Shown one piece after another: positions 22,791-33,649 of a stretch of 64,000 nucleotides of DNA. Position 1 is the stretch's first letter, and every line of letters starts with the position of its first letter. The DNA is from Delphinus delphis (taxonomy: Eukaryota > Chordata > Mammalia > Artiodactyla > Delphinidae). Made by a program: the position numbers and the translations under genes. The notes beneath the pieces were generated by a model, which saw only the letters and a program-made list of their open reading frames with translations, was not told the origin of the DNA and searched no databases. The stretch lies in assembly GCF_949987515.2 (NCBI RefSeq), contig NC_082690.1:104840400-104904399 (forward strand). The letters run 5' to 3'.

Positions 22791-23707
22791 TGCCTCTTTT
22801 TCAACTTTGTTGGAACGCAGTTTGTAAATGTTCTGCTGTTGAATTTAGGGTGTTCCCCAAGTCATCTTTTCTCACTCAAGAGATTCATTCACTTAAATGT
22901 TTGCTGAGTGCTTACACTGTGTCAGGCACTTAACATGGGCTTTGCTTTTTTAGAACTTCCAAATAACTGTGGTTTCAGGTAGTGCTGAATACTTTGAAGA
23001 AATTAAGAGGGGGATAAAATACTTGTAGGGTGGGGATCACTCCTTGAGTTGGGTCATTGGTAAAGGCTCCCTGAGAAGATGGTGTTTGTAACTGAGACCT
23101 GAGCGATGAGGAGCCAGTCTTGTGAAGGTCAAGGCCTTGGGGGACCAGATCTGGGTCAGCAGAGCTCTAGGTTGAGGGACCACCTAATGCAAAGCCCTAT
23201 GGTAGGAATGAGAAAATATTACAAGCACTTAACCACATGTCAGACACCATACAGGGCACTTGGGATACAGATACAGTGATGAGCAAGATAGGCATGGTCC
23301 CTCTGTCATCAAGATTACGGTCTGTTAGGGAAGTCAGACAATAAATACTTATAATGTTAATTATAGTTATGCAAAGGACTACAAAGATAATGTAGGAGGC
23401 AATGAAAGTGTATAATAGAGTGACCTAATCTAAACTTCAGGAGTGGGAAGAGGCATCAGGGAACACTTTTCCTGAGAAAACCTTTAAAGCTGAGACCTGA
23501 AGGTGAGTAAGAGGTAACCAGGCAAAAAGGAGAAGTGATTATCATATGCAGAACCTCCGAGGTTGGAAGGAATCTGACATGTTTGAGGAGCCTACCAACC
23601 AAACCAAACCAAAAAGGACGGTGTAACTGGAGAGAGGAAGTAAGTGGTGGAGACAGTTAAAATCCTGACAAGGTAATCAGGGGTCAGGTCAAGTAGGGCT
23701 TTATTCT

Positions 23708-24007
23708 TTTCTTTTTAAATTTATTTATTTATTTATTTTTGATTGCGTTGGATCCTTGTTGCTGGACGCGGGCTTTCTCTAGTTGCAGCTAACGGGGGCT
23801 ACTCTTTGTTGCGATGCGCGGACTTCTCACTGCGATGGCTTCTCTTGTTGCAGAGCACGGGCTCTAGGTGCACGGGCTTCAGTAGTTGCAGCACGTGGGC
23901 TCAGTGGTTGTGGCTCACGGGCTCTAGAGCACAGGCTCAGTAGTTGTGGCGCACAGGCTTAGTTGCTCCATGGCATGTGGGATCTTCCTGGACCAGGGCT
24001 CAAAGGG
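23708..24007 (-). mobile_element. 5'-truncated CHR SINE with TSD
   Basis: Tail and body are present, but on the + strand it stops at ggaccagggctcaaa, so it lacks the tRNA-derived head that normally ends ccaccagggaagccc. Flanking repeats gtagGgctttattct (23693-23707) and gtagAgctttattct (24008-24022) show the truncation happened at insertion, not by later deletion. Confidence 0.9.
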
Positions 24008-24643
24008 TAGAGCTTTATTCTGAAGGCAGTGGGAATGCAAAGTTCAGCAGAGGAGTATAACATGTTTGGAGTAATATCAGTAGCTGCAGTGTAGAGAAGG
24101 GATCAGGGAGAGGTAAGAATGGATTTGGTGAGAACAACTAGGAGGCTACTGCAGTTCAGGTAAGATAAGATGGTAGTATGGTTGAGAGTGCTGGCAGTAG
24201 AATTATAGAGGTCTTCAGGAATATTTAGGAAATGGAATCAAAGGACTTTGGTTCATTGGTTGTGTGGAGGGTGAGGTTAAGGGTTACATATAAGCATAAC
24301 TCCCACGTTTTTCTCATGTGAGTGGTTTGTGGTGCAGTCCTTTTATTGAGATACAGGGCGCACTGAAGGAAGAGCAGGTTTGGAGATTGAGGGGAAGAGC
24401 TTACGTTCAGTTTTGAGTTAAGTTTGGACAGGTTGAGTGTGAAGTGCCTGTGAGACATCCTGGTAGAACTGTTGAGTAGGTAACTGGCTGTGGTTCTGGG
24501 CTTCAGGAAGGGCTTATTGGCATATAGTTGGATCTTACTGGCATACGTGTGGTAGTTGAAGTTGGGTAGACAGGGAGTGACTTACAAAGGGGGTGAGAAG
24601 GAGGAACCAGAGGGATATGAGGAAAATCAGGAGAAGTGGTGCT

Positions 24644-24847
24644 GGGACTTCCCTGGTGGTCCAGTGGGTAAGACTCCTCACTCCCAATGCAGAGGGCCCG
24701 GGTTTAATCCCTGTTCGGGGCACTAGATCCCGCATGCAGGCTGCAACTAAGAGTTCGCATGCCGCAACGAAGATCCTGCATGCCACAACTAAGGCCCGGT
24801 GTGGCCAAAATAAATAAATAAATAAATTCTTTAAAAAAAAAAAAAAA
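24644..24847 (+). mobile_element. CHR/Bov-tA-type SINE
   Basis: Head gacttccctggtggtccagtgg, body with gcatgcaggctgcaactaag, tail ggccaaaataaataaataaa and poly-A. It has an intermediate structure between the older Bov-tA-like head and the long CHR body. Confidence 0.9.
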
Positions 24848-24862
24848 GAGTAGTTGTGCCTT

Positions 24863-24994
24863 GGGGACTTCCCTGGCGGTCCAGTGGTTAAGACTCCACG
24901 CTTCCAAGCAGGGGCATGGGTTCAATTCCTGGTTGGGGAACTAAGATCCCACATGCCATGTGGTGGGGCCAAAAGATTTCAAAAAAAAAAAAAA
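24863..24994 (+). mobile_element. Bov-tA-like SINE
   Basis: Short copy: gggacttccctggcggtcc ... ctaagatcccacatgccatgtgg ... poly-A (24981-24994). It lies only 15 bp after the preceding SINE's tail. Confidence 0.9.
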
Positions 24995-24999
24995 GGATA

Positions 25000-25190
25000 A
25001 ACAGTATTTATCAGGCACTGTTCTAACCATCAGTGTATTTTTACTCATTTAATGCTTGTAACTCTATGAAGTAGGTGCTTTTATTATCTCTATTTTATAG
25101 ATCAGGAAAATGATACAAGAAGGGACTGTATAATTTGCTCAAGACCACTGGGTAGTAACTGGAGAAGTTGGTTTTCGAACCCAGGTTTGT
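25000..25190 (-). mobile_element. MIR SINE
   Basis: Antisense MIR: tatcaggcactgttctaacc, atgaagtaggtgcttttatta, ctgggtagtaactgg and tcgaacccaggtttg. Nearly full length. Confidence 0.8.
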
Positions 25191-25211
25191 ATGGCTCCAG
25201 TTTGCATTCTT

Positions 25212-25572
25212 TTTTTTTTTTATAAATTTGTTTATTTAGTTTGGGGTTTTTTTTGGCTGCGTTGGATCTTCATTGCTGTGTGTGGGCTTTCTCTAGTTGC
25301 AGCGAGCGGGGGATACTCTTCGTTGCAGTGTGCGGACTTCTCATTGCGGTGGCTTCTCTTGTTATGGAGTACGGGCTCTAGGCACGCGGGCTTCAGTAGT
25401 TGTGGCACGTGGGCTCCGTAGTTGTGACTCACGGACTCTACAGCGCAGGCTCATAGTTGTGGCTCACGGGCTTAGTTGCCCTATGGCATGTGGGATCTTC
25501 CCGGACCAGGGCTTGAACCCATGTCCCCTGCATTGGCAGGCGGATTCTTAACCGCTGCGCCACCAGGGAAGT
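25212..25572 (-). mobile_element. CHR SINE, long form (older of two at one target)
   Basis: Poly-T, then ggctgcgttggatcttc, ending ccaccagggaagt. The left flank ctccagtttGCattctt (25195-25211) is repeated after this SINE and again after the next one. Confidence 0.9.
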
Positions 25573-25589
25573 CCCCAGTTTATATTCTT

Positions 25590-25798
25590 TTTTTTTTTTT
25601 CCGCGGTACACGGGCCTCTCACTGTTGTGGCCTCTCCCGTTGCGGAGCAACAGGCTCCGGACGCACAGGCTCAACGTCCATGGCTCACGGGCCTAGCCGC
25701 TCCATGGCATGTGGGATCTTCCTGGACCAGGGCACGAACCCGTATCCCCTGCATTGGCAGGCGGACTCTCAACCACTGCGCCACCAGGGAAGGAAGCC
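25590..25798 (-). mobile_element. CHR SINE, short form (younger of two at one target)
   Basis: Poly-T, then ccgcggtacacgggcctc, ending ccaccagggaaggaagcc (a 4-bp gaag duplication at the head). Flanked by identical ccagtttatattctt copies at 25575-25589 and 25801-25815. Their identity, against two changes in the outer left copy, marks this as the later insertion. Confidence 0.92.
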
Positions 25799-26377
25799 CT
25801 CCAGTTTATATTCTTAAACACCACTTTACACTAATAGTGTTTCAAAGAGGAGAGAGTGGTCAGCTGAGGTGGATGCTGCTTACAGGCTGAGTATACTGAA
25901 GACTTGAGATTTCCATTGGATTTGGCAACACAGAGGTTATTGGTGACTTTAAACAGGAGTTTTGGTGGCATTTGGGGGCAAAAGACATTCTTCAAAATAA
26001 ATGTGAGATTAAACAGAGACAGTGAATGAAGAGAAGTTTAGAGAAGTTTGGCTGTGAACAGAGAAGTGGAGCAAGTCGTTAGCTACAAGTGTAAGATCCA
26101 GAGAATGTTCTCTTCAATGTTTATTTGTTTGCTGTGTTTTGTTTTAAGATAGAAGAGACCACTGCATTTTTTTGTTAATGGCGTTATCAACTATTACTCC
26201 TTCTTCTGTTACTCTCCATATTTAATTAGTTGCTAAGCCCTGCTGGATTTCTGATATTCATCTCTTTGTAGTTCCTACTGCCACTTCTAGTTCTTACTCT
26301 TAGCCTGGACTATTGTAGTAGCCTTTTCTTAGATTTTTTAATTTTTATTTATTATTATTTTTTTTTAGTGTCAATTC

Positions 26378-26753
26378 TTTTTTTTTTTTTAAAGTTTATT
26401 AATTTATTTTGGCTGCGTTGGGTCTTCATTGCTGCGTGTGGGTTTTCTCTAGTTGTGGCGAGCGGGGGCTACTCTTCGTTGTGGTGTGCGGGCTTCTCAT
26501 TGCGGTGCGTGGGCTTCTCACTGCGGTGGCTTCTCTTGTTGCGGAGCATGAGCTCTAGGCACACGGGCTTCAGTAGTTGTGGCACACAGGCTCAGTATTT
26601 GCAGCTCGCAGGCTCTAGAGCCCAGGCTCAGTAGTTGTGGCGCATGGACTTAGTTACCCCGCAGCATGTGGGATCTTCCCAGACCAGGGCTCGAACCCGT
26701 GTCCCCTGCATTGGCAGGCAGATTCTTAACCACTGCGCCACCAGGGAAGTCCC
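26378..26753 (-). mobile_element. CHR SINE, long form with internal duplication
   Basis: Ends ccaccagggaagtccc. A stretch of about 21 bp around gcgggcttctcattgcggt is tandemly duplicated at about 26485-26526, making the copy longer than usual. No clear TSD. Confidence 0.9.
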
Positions 26754-26829
26754 TCCATTATTTCTTATATTGTGCTCCTAAGGTTCTGATAATGTTATTC
26801 CTATCCTCTGTGACATTTCCATTCTGTAA

Positions 26830-26975
26830 AGTCACTGGTGGCATGGGACAGACACTGGACCTTGGTTCATGAAACTTGGCTTTGAATTTCAGCTTATAAA
26901 CTGTGTAAACTTGAGCAAGTTATTTAACCTTGATGAACTTTCATTTTTCATGTGTGGAATAGTAAAAATAAAACT
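26830..26975 (+). mobile_element. MIR SINE
   Basis: Sense MIR: gaatttcagcttataaactgtgtaaac, then ttgagcaagttatttaacc. Confidence 0.65.
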
Positions 26976-27029
26976 TACATTTTGGAAATAGCTTATTAGT
27001 GCTTGGTTAACTTTAAAGGTTTGCCACTA

Positions 27030-27330
27030 TAGGCGCGAACTCCTTAGCCTGGTATTCAGGCTTTCCTGCACACTTGTGATATCCTGTCCCTACCCTAGGG
27101 TTTATCCTCTAAAACCCATTTGCAGTATTGTTTTCTTAATCCTATATGTTGAAGGAAACCTCTTTTCTGAACACTCATAGTTTTTCTCGCTCTCTCTTGT
27201 GATATCTAACTGGATACAAGATAGAAAGCTTGATTATGTCTAGATTATATGCTCCTTGAGGACAGAGCATGGCACACAGATAGCACAGAACTATTTACAT
27301 CACTGAGACTGTAACATTACGAGTTGGTTA
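27030..27330 (+). mobile_element. L2 LINE fragment
   Basis: Has aactccttagcctggtattcaggc and, later, tatatgctccttgaggacagagcatgg, in L2 order. Confidence 0.65.
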
Positions 27331-27732
27331 ACTTCGCCATGAGCACATGGTAGAATGTAATCAAATTAATTTACTGCATTCTCTTGTTAAGTGCTGACAG
27401 TACTGCTATAATTATCAGGAGGGTGGTGGTCAGACAAAAGAGAAGGGAGCCAAGGAACAAGAATTTGCCACGTCTGGTTGCCCCACTTGTTATGGTCAGT
27501 AGAGAAAGGTGGAACAGACTGCTCATGTTCTTGAGACCATCCAGTTACCTTATTTCTTATACCATGCTCACCAGGCTACTTTCTTAATTAGTTTGGTTCC
27601 CCTGTTCCTTGGGAAATGGGTTCCCTGGATAATGGGCATGAGTATTCACAGTGCTAGGCATTGTGAAGAAGTTAACTGACAATCCTTTTATCTTGCAGAG
27701 TTGAGTACTAGCCTACCAAGATCTCTCCTCTG

Positions 27733-27943
27733 GGGCTTCCCTGGTGGCGCAGTGGTTGAGAGTCCGCCTGCCGATGCAGGGGACACGGGTTCGTGCCCCA
27801 GTCCAGCAGGATACCACATGCCGTGGAGCGGCTGGGCCCGTGAGCCATGGCCGCTGAGCCTGCACGTCCGGAGCCTGTGCTCCGCAACGGGAGAGGCCAC
27901 AACAGTGAGAGGCCCGCGTACTACAAAAAAAAAAAAAAAAAAG
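27733..27943 (+). mobile_element. CHR SINE, short form, with 11-bp TSD
   Basis: Full short-form body from gggcttccctggtggcgc to poly-A of about 18. Flanked by tctctcctctg at 27722-27732 and 27944-27954. Well preserved, so young. Confidence 0.95.
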
Positions 27944-28069
27944 TCTCTCCTCTGAACCTTAAAGGAGACAAGAATGTCCACTTAACAGTAGTAGTGTCTA
28001 CACTCTTCTTATGTACAAAGGTTTGAACGGTGTGTAGAATGCTAAGGTACCATCATACCTTAGCTCAGA

Positions 28070-28320
28070 CCCTTTTCTCCGGGGAGAATTTCTTTGACTA
28101 GGTCAGATCTTCCAGTTATTCTCATAGTATAGAATACCTCTTATGCGTAGCACTTCTCAAAATTGCCACTTTGCTTGGGTTATTATTTGATTGTCTGTTT
28201 CCCTTTTAGAATATAAGCATCATTAAAGGCTGCTACAGTGCCTTTTCTCACCATTTTATCCCCATGCTTGGTACAGGTCCTGGTCCACAGTAGGTTCTTG
28301 ATGGATTTTTTTTCTGTGAA
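28070..28320 (+). mobile_element. L2 3' fragment
   Basis: Has ttagaatataagcatcattaaagg, then catgcttggtacaggtcctggtccacagtagg, in L2 3'-end order. Confidence 0.5.
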
Positions 28321-28540
28321 TGTGCATATCTAAAATGCTTTCCCTCCCACCCCATTCTGTCTTCTTGGGTAAGCTCTTAGTAAGCTCTTAGTTGTCCTCT
28401 AAGACCCCCAGATGTTGCTCTTCTCTTGAGTTCTCCTCAGTTACATTCCCAAGACACTTCTTATGCATTTTTGCTCTGGGACTAGTCACTTTGTGTTGTA
28501 ATTCTTTGACCACGAGTCTATTTTCACCCAGCTAGAGTAG

Positions 28541-29080
28541 ACTCTTTTCCAGTTTTATTGAGAAATAATTGACATACATCACTGTATAAGTTTAAGGCGT
28601 ACAGCATGATGGTGTGATTTACATATATTGTGAAATGATTACCGCAATAGGTTCAGCTAATATCCATCTTCTCATACAGATACAATAAAAAGAAGAGAAG
28701 GGGACTTCCCTGGCGGTCCAGTGGTTCAGCCTCTGTGCTTCCAATGCAGGGGGCACGGGTTCAGTCCCTGGTTAGGGAACTAAGATCCCACATGCTGTGT
28801 GGTGTGGCAAAAAAAAAAAAGAGAAGAAAGGAAAAAAAATTTTTTCTCCTTGTGATGAGAACTCTTAGGAATTTCTCTTCCAACAACTTTTCTACATATC
28901 ATACAGCATTGTTAGCTGTAGACATCATGTTGCACATTACATCCCTAGTACTTTTTTTTTTGTAACATCCCTAGCACTTATTTATCTTCTAACTGTAAGT
29001 TTGTACCTTTTGACCACCATCCTCCAGTTTCCACTCCCCCCACACCTCATCTCTGGTAAGCACTAGAGTAGACTTCTTTA
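28541..29080 (-). mobile_element. Old L1 fragment split by a SINE
   Basis: Antisense L1 text: ttttattgagaaataattgacatac and gtacagcatgatggtgtgattt. After the SINE it continues with agctgtagacatcatgttgcacattac and gaccaccatcctccagtttcc. Confidence 0.75.
28699..28820 (+). mobile_element. Bov-tA-like SINE inside L1
   Basis: Reads gggacttccctggcggtcc to gtgtggtgtggc plus a tail of 12 A. Near-repeats agaagagaagg and gagaagaaagg flank it. Confidence 0.9.
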
Positions 29081-29107
29081 AGGCAAGAACCATGTTGTTT
29101 TCAAGTG

Positions 29108-29341
29108 CTCAAGTGCATTTTATTGTGCTTAGCTTTATTGCGCTTAGCAAATATTGTAGGTTTTACAAATTGAAGGTTTGTGGCAACCCTGCATTGTCAG
29201 ATGATGGTTAGCATTTTTTAGCAATAAAGTATTTTTTAATTAAGGTATATATATATGTTTTTAGACAATACTTTTGCACACTTAATAGATTATAGTGTAG
29301 TATAAACATAACTTTCATATATCTCCGAGGTATGCTTGTAT
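29108..29341 (+). mobile_element. Tigger1-derived MITE
   Basis: Left part has gctttattgcgcttagc and acaaattgaaggtttgtggc. Right part has gatgatggttagcattttttagc and cttaatagattatagtgtag, ending atctccgaggtatgcttgta. In full Tigger1 these parts lie either side of the transposase gene (family knowledge), so this is an internally deleted, non-autonomous copy. Confidence 0.8.
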
Positions 29342-29522
29342 GTCTATTGAAATGAACAGAAATGTGTTGTGTACTTTCTTGAAAGTACATAGACCATCAT
29401 ATATAACATAATAACCCTAACAATTAAAAAAACCTTAGCTTGGTAATCAGGAAGCCTGTATTAGTTATCTCAGCTTTATTTTATTTACCTACAAGGTCCT
29501 TCTCAGTTCTAATAGTTTAAAC

Positions 29523-29691
29523 CAGGTGTTTTCAAAGTGTGACCCAGACCACGTCATCTGGGAACTTGTTAGAAATGCAGATTCCCAGGTCCTACCCCAA
29601 ACTTACTGAATCAGAAACTCTGGGAGCGGGACCTGGACTTGTTTCAATAAGTCCACCAGGTGATTCTGATAGATGGTAAAGAGAACCACTG
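29523..29691 (+). mobile_element. MER5A-like hAT-Charlie MITE
   Basis: Has gtgttttcaaagtgtgaccc, tctgggaacttgttagaaatgcag, gaatcagaaactctggg and a terminal gagaaccactg. More diverged than the copy at 20323, and no clear 8-bp TSD. Confidence 0.8.
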
Positions 29692-30141
29692 AAATTATTT
29701 TAGCAGTTAGTTTTTCTGTGCATTAAAAAAAAAAATAGAGTTAACGACCTTAATTTAAACTTCATAGCTTAAAGTTATTTTTAAAACTTTTCTTTATATG
29801 TGTTTCATACCAGTTGAATTTGAGGACATTTTTCTAAACTAGTTGTAGCTAAATATCAATGTATCTTTGAATCAGAGGTAGTAGATTCAGAAGTATTTGA
29901 AGACTGCTGCTTGCACAAAGTATGAGTGTGTGTATGTGCTTATATTTATATCTGTATATATGCATGTAGCATACATACATGTTTTTCTCTCTATCACTGG
30001 AAAATTCTCCATGATGAGTGGTTAAAGGAAGGGAAGGATACAGTACAGGCCTCTATTAGGCAGACTTGAATGAGTGGTATGGCAGAATAAGAAGTATTAA
30101 AAAGGAGAAGTTGCTTTTTTACAGTAGCAGATACACATATA

Positions 30142-30499
30142 GTTGGCCCTCTGTGTTCCTGTATCCTGCATCTATGGATTCTACCAACCATGGATTGAAA
30201 CTATTCAGGGGAAAAATTCCAGAACGTTTCAAAGAGCAAAACTTGAATTTGCTGCGGTGGCAACTACTTACGTAGCACTTACATTGTATTGACAATCATT
30301 TATATAGTATTGTATTAGGTATTATAAGTAATCTAGAGATGGTTTAAAGCATATGGGAGGATGTGCATAGGTTATATGCAAATGCCATACCATTTTATGT
30401 AAGGGGCTTGAGCATTTGTGGATTTTGGTATCCTGTGGTGGGGGGTGGGGGTTAAGGGGAGTTCCTGGAACAAATCCCATGTGGATGCTGAGGGACAAC
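30142..30499 (+). mobile_element. MER2-like Tigger MITE
   Basis: Starts gttggccctctgtgttcctg and ends gctgagggacaact, imperfect inverted ends abutting TA on both sides. The interior has gtaatctagagatggtttaaagc and gcatttgtggattttggtatcc. A run of G sits at 30436-30450. Confidence 0.8.
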
Positions 30500-30659
30500 T
30501 ATATTTACCTCCTATACCAAGGAGCTCTCTTAGCAACAGATTTTACCTCTGTGCTACCTGCAGCGGGTTGTTGTTGTGGACTGAAAGGTACTGATTATTG
30601 TTGATGTTTACTTACTTCCTATAGAGGGAGTTGCACACTTTACTATTGGAAACCATAAT

Positions 30660-30745
30660 AATGGCATATCTCAGATGCATATTTTGTGTTTGGCACTATG
30701 CTAAGTGCTTTTATATGTGGCCCACTTTCATCACTGTTGTTTTGG
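30660..30745 (-). mobile_element. MIR SINE fragment
   Basis: Short antisense MIR: gatgcatattttgtgtttggcactatgctaagtgctttta. Confidence 0.5.
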
Positions 30746-30829
30746 CTTAATACCTTGAGTTTAAATTTACTCTCTGTTAAATAAAAGGGAACCTTTTGGA
30801 AATAGAGTTCCTAAAAAGAACTCCTTTTT

Positions 30830-31152
30830 TTTTTAATAGATTTATTTATTTTTATTTATTTATTTTTGGCTGTGTTGGGTTTTCGTTGCTGCGCGCGGGC
30901 TTTCTTTAGTTGCGGTGAGCGGGGGCTACTCTTCATTGCGGTGCGTGGGCTTCTCATTGTGGTGGCGTCTCTTCTTGCGGAGCACGGAATCTAGGCGCGC
31001 GGGCTTCAGTAGTTGTGGCACACGGGCTCAGCAGTTGTGGTGCACGGGCTTAGTTGCTCTGCGGCCTGTGGGATCTTCCCGGACCAGGGCTCAAACCCAT
31101 GTCCAGTGCGTTGGCAGGCGGATTCTGAACCACTGTGCCACCAGGGAAGCCC
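30830..31152 (-). mobile_element. CHR SINE, long form, with 13-bp TSD
   Basis: Tail tttatttatttttatttatt, then ggctgtgttgggttttcg, ending ccaccagggaagccc. Flanked by aagaactcctttt at 30817-30829 and 31153-31165. Confidence 0.95.
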
Positions 31153-31255
31153 AAGAACTCCTTTTAAGATACCTACTTGAACAGTTTCAGGATTTAGTAA
31201 ACAGTTTCATGTTTGCTTCATTTACCTGTTGTACCTTTTGTGTGTGTGTGTGATT

Positions 31256-31400
31256 CATTATTTTTATAGATTATACTCCATATAAAGTTATTACAGAACA
31301 GTAGCTATATTTCCCTGTGCTTTACAATATATCCTTGTTGCTTATTTATTTTATACATAGTAGCTTGTACCTTTAGTTATTACCCATCTCATACTTTATA
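31256..31400 (-). mobile_element. L1 fragment
   Basis: Antisense L1 3' text: ttatactccatataaagttattac, then tccctgtgctttacaatatatccttgttgc. Confidence 0.65.
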
Positions 31401-32472
31401 AATTGAAGAAGCCTGTTTTCTTTCATCTTTCCTTACATGGAAGTTGCTTCTTCTTTTTTCTTTTTTTTCTTTAATTACTGTAATGGCCTTTCTCCAAGTC
31501 TTTTCTACCTATTAACTATTTCCTAGTGTGGTTACCAAAACTATAAGAATTGTCATAGGTTCAGAAGTTTTGTTGTTTTTGGTTTTTTGCTCATTTATTT
31601 ATTTATTCAGCAAACATTGTTGGGTGTACTGTTGATGTTTATTGCGTGTGCTGGGTATACAGAAATGAATATCTCTACCCCGTCTTCATAGTCTGATAAG
31701 AGCCATATAAACAAATAATTACGCTGTACTATGATAAATGAAATTTAGGAAGTATAAAGTACAAGAGGCAAGAGGAAGGAGGGTATGACTGAGGAAAGAA
31801 AGTCTTCAAAGAGGAGGTAAACTATTTACTAAGCTCGATATTGTAACATTAAGGGTTGTCCAAGAGGCCAGAGGGTGAGGGGGGAAATTCCAAGCAGAGG
31901 AACCAGCATGTCCAGAGGCAAAGAAATATGAAACAGCACTACAAGCTCAAAACAGCATTGCCAGTAGTTCAGTGTTACTAGCGCATACAAATGGGAGAGG
32001 ATCTGAGATCTGAAGAGTCTGAGTCCTGTTAAGTTGTTTGTACCTTATGCAATAGGTAGTGAGGAGACATTATCGGAACTAGAAACATGGGGATACTTGA
32101 TGGTATCTGTTTTAGAAAGATCGCCCTGGAAAGGTGTTGTGGTGGATAGACTAGTGAGGGAAGAATTGCAGCGGTAAGGAAATCAGATAAGAATTTACGA
32201 TAATATTTTAGAAAGAAATGATAACCAAACCTTGGTACCAAGAATGGAGATGGAGAAGAGACTGAGTCGAGGTACTTGAGGACAGAGTTGATGGGACTTG
32301 GTGATCCTGTTAGATGCCCTTGGAGAGGAAGATGACTCCTGAGTTCTTGGCTTGTATTCCCAGTTGATGGGTGGTGTCACTCACTGAGAGAGAATACCAT
32401 GGTTCTATGCAAAGGCAAGAATGTAATTTTGATATATTTATATTGATCTTTATGTCTACATTAGCGTATTTA

Positions 32473-32836
32473 TTTAATTTATTTATTTAAAAATTTTTTT
32501 TCTGCGTTGGGTCTTTGTTGCTGCACGTGGGCTTTCTCTAGTTGCGGCGAGCAGGAGGGGCTACGCGGGGGCTAATCTTTGTTGCAGTGTGCAGGCTTTT
32601 CCTTGCGGTGGCTTCTTTCTTTGTTGCAGAGCATGGGCTCTAGGCATGTGGGCTTCAGTAGTTGTGGCACGTGGGCTCAGTAGTTGTGGCTTGCGGGCTC
32701 TAGAGCACAGGCTCAGTAGTTGTGGCTCACGGGCTTAGCTGCTCCGCGGCATGTGGGATTGTCCCAGACCAGAGCTCAAACCCGTGTCCCCTGCATTGGC
32801 AGGCGGCTTCTTAACCACTGCACCACCAGGGAAGCC
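32473..32836 (-). mobile_element. CHR SINE, long form, with 17-bp TSD
   Basis: Ends ccaccagggaagcc. Flanked by ctacattagcgtattta at 32456-32472 and 32837-32853. A small duplication adds an extra ggggctacgcgggggctaatc inside, at about 32557-32577. Confidence 0.95.
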
Positions 32837-32979
32837 CTACATTAGCGTATTTAAATCACCAATTATTTATTGGGTCTGCTCTATGAGAACCTTACTAGAG
32901 ATTCTGGGCTGATGTCATGAGGTATCAACATAGATTTGGATGACTTTTTATTAGGTAAAACTAGTTCAGAAACCATTGT

Positions 32980-33181
32980 ATTTTTAAATAATTAATTTTT
33001 TATTTACTTATTTATTTTGGCTGTGCTGGGTCTTAGCTGCAACGCTCAGGATCTTTAGTTGTGGCATGCAGACTATTAGTTGAGGCATGCCTGCAGGATC
33101 TAGTTCCCTGACCAGGGATCAAACCCGGGCCCCCTGCACTGGGAGCACAGAGTCTTACCCATTGGACCACCAGGGAAGTCC
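32980..33181 (-). mobile_element. Older tRNA-type SINE (Bov-tA-like)
   Basis: Reads ttggctgtgctgggtcttagc to ggaccaccagggaagtccc, with gatctagttccctgaccagg inside. Flanked by cagaaacCattg (32968) and cagaaacTattg (33182), one change. Confidence 0.85.
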
Positions 33182-33434
33182 CAGAAACTATTGATTACTA
33201 CATGGATTAATTATTTTTTCTCTAGGCCTTTTACTTTAAACTTGCCCAAATCAAAGGCTAATAGTATAATACTGATTCATGTGGCTTTTTAAGCCCTTTC
33301 TCAGTTCATTTCCCTCTGTTTGGAATATTATTCCATGTTGTCTGCTATATCATTTATGAAAATATTAGGAACTGTCCCAAACATTATCTTGTGGAAAACA
33401 CAAACATCTGGAAACATCCGTTTACTTGTTACTT

Positions 33435-33649
33435 TTTTTTTTTTTTTTTTTTTTTTGCGGTACGCAGGCCTCTCACTGTTGTGGCCTCTCCCGTTGCGGA
33501 GCACAGGCTCCAGAGGCGCAGGCTCAGCGGCCATGGCTCACGGGCCCAGCCGCTCCATGGCATGTGGGATCTTCCTGGACTGGGGCACGAACCCGTGTCC
33601 CCTGCATCGGCAGGCGGACTCTCAACCACTGTGCCACCAGGGAAGCCCC
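33435..33649 (-). mobile_element. CHR SINE, short form
   Basis: Poly-T of about 22, then gcggtacgcaggcctctc, ending ccaccagggaagcccc. Flanked by tgttactt at 33427-33434 and 33650-33657. Confidence 0.93.

Noticed and set aside
25195..25815. CRISPR-like or tandem-repeat array from the spaced repeats
   Set aside because: The repeated units are SINE target-site duplications and SINE bodies. The genome is mammalian and the spacing is irregular.
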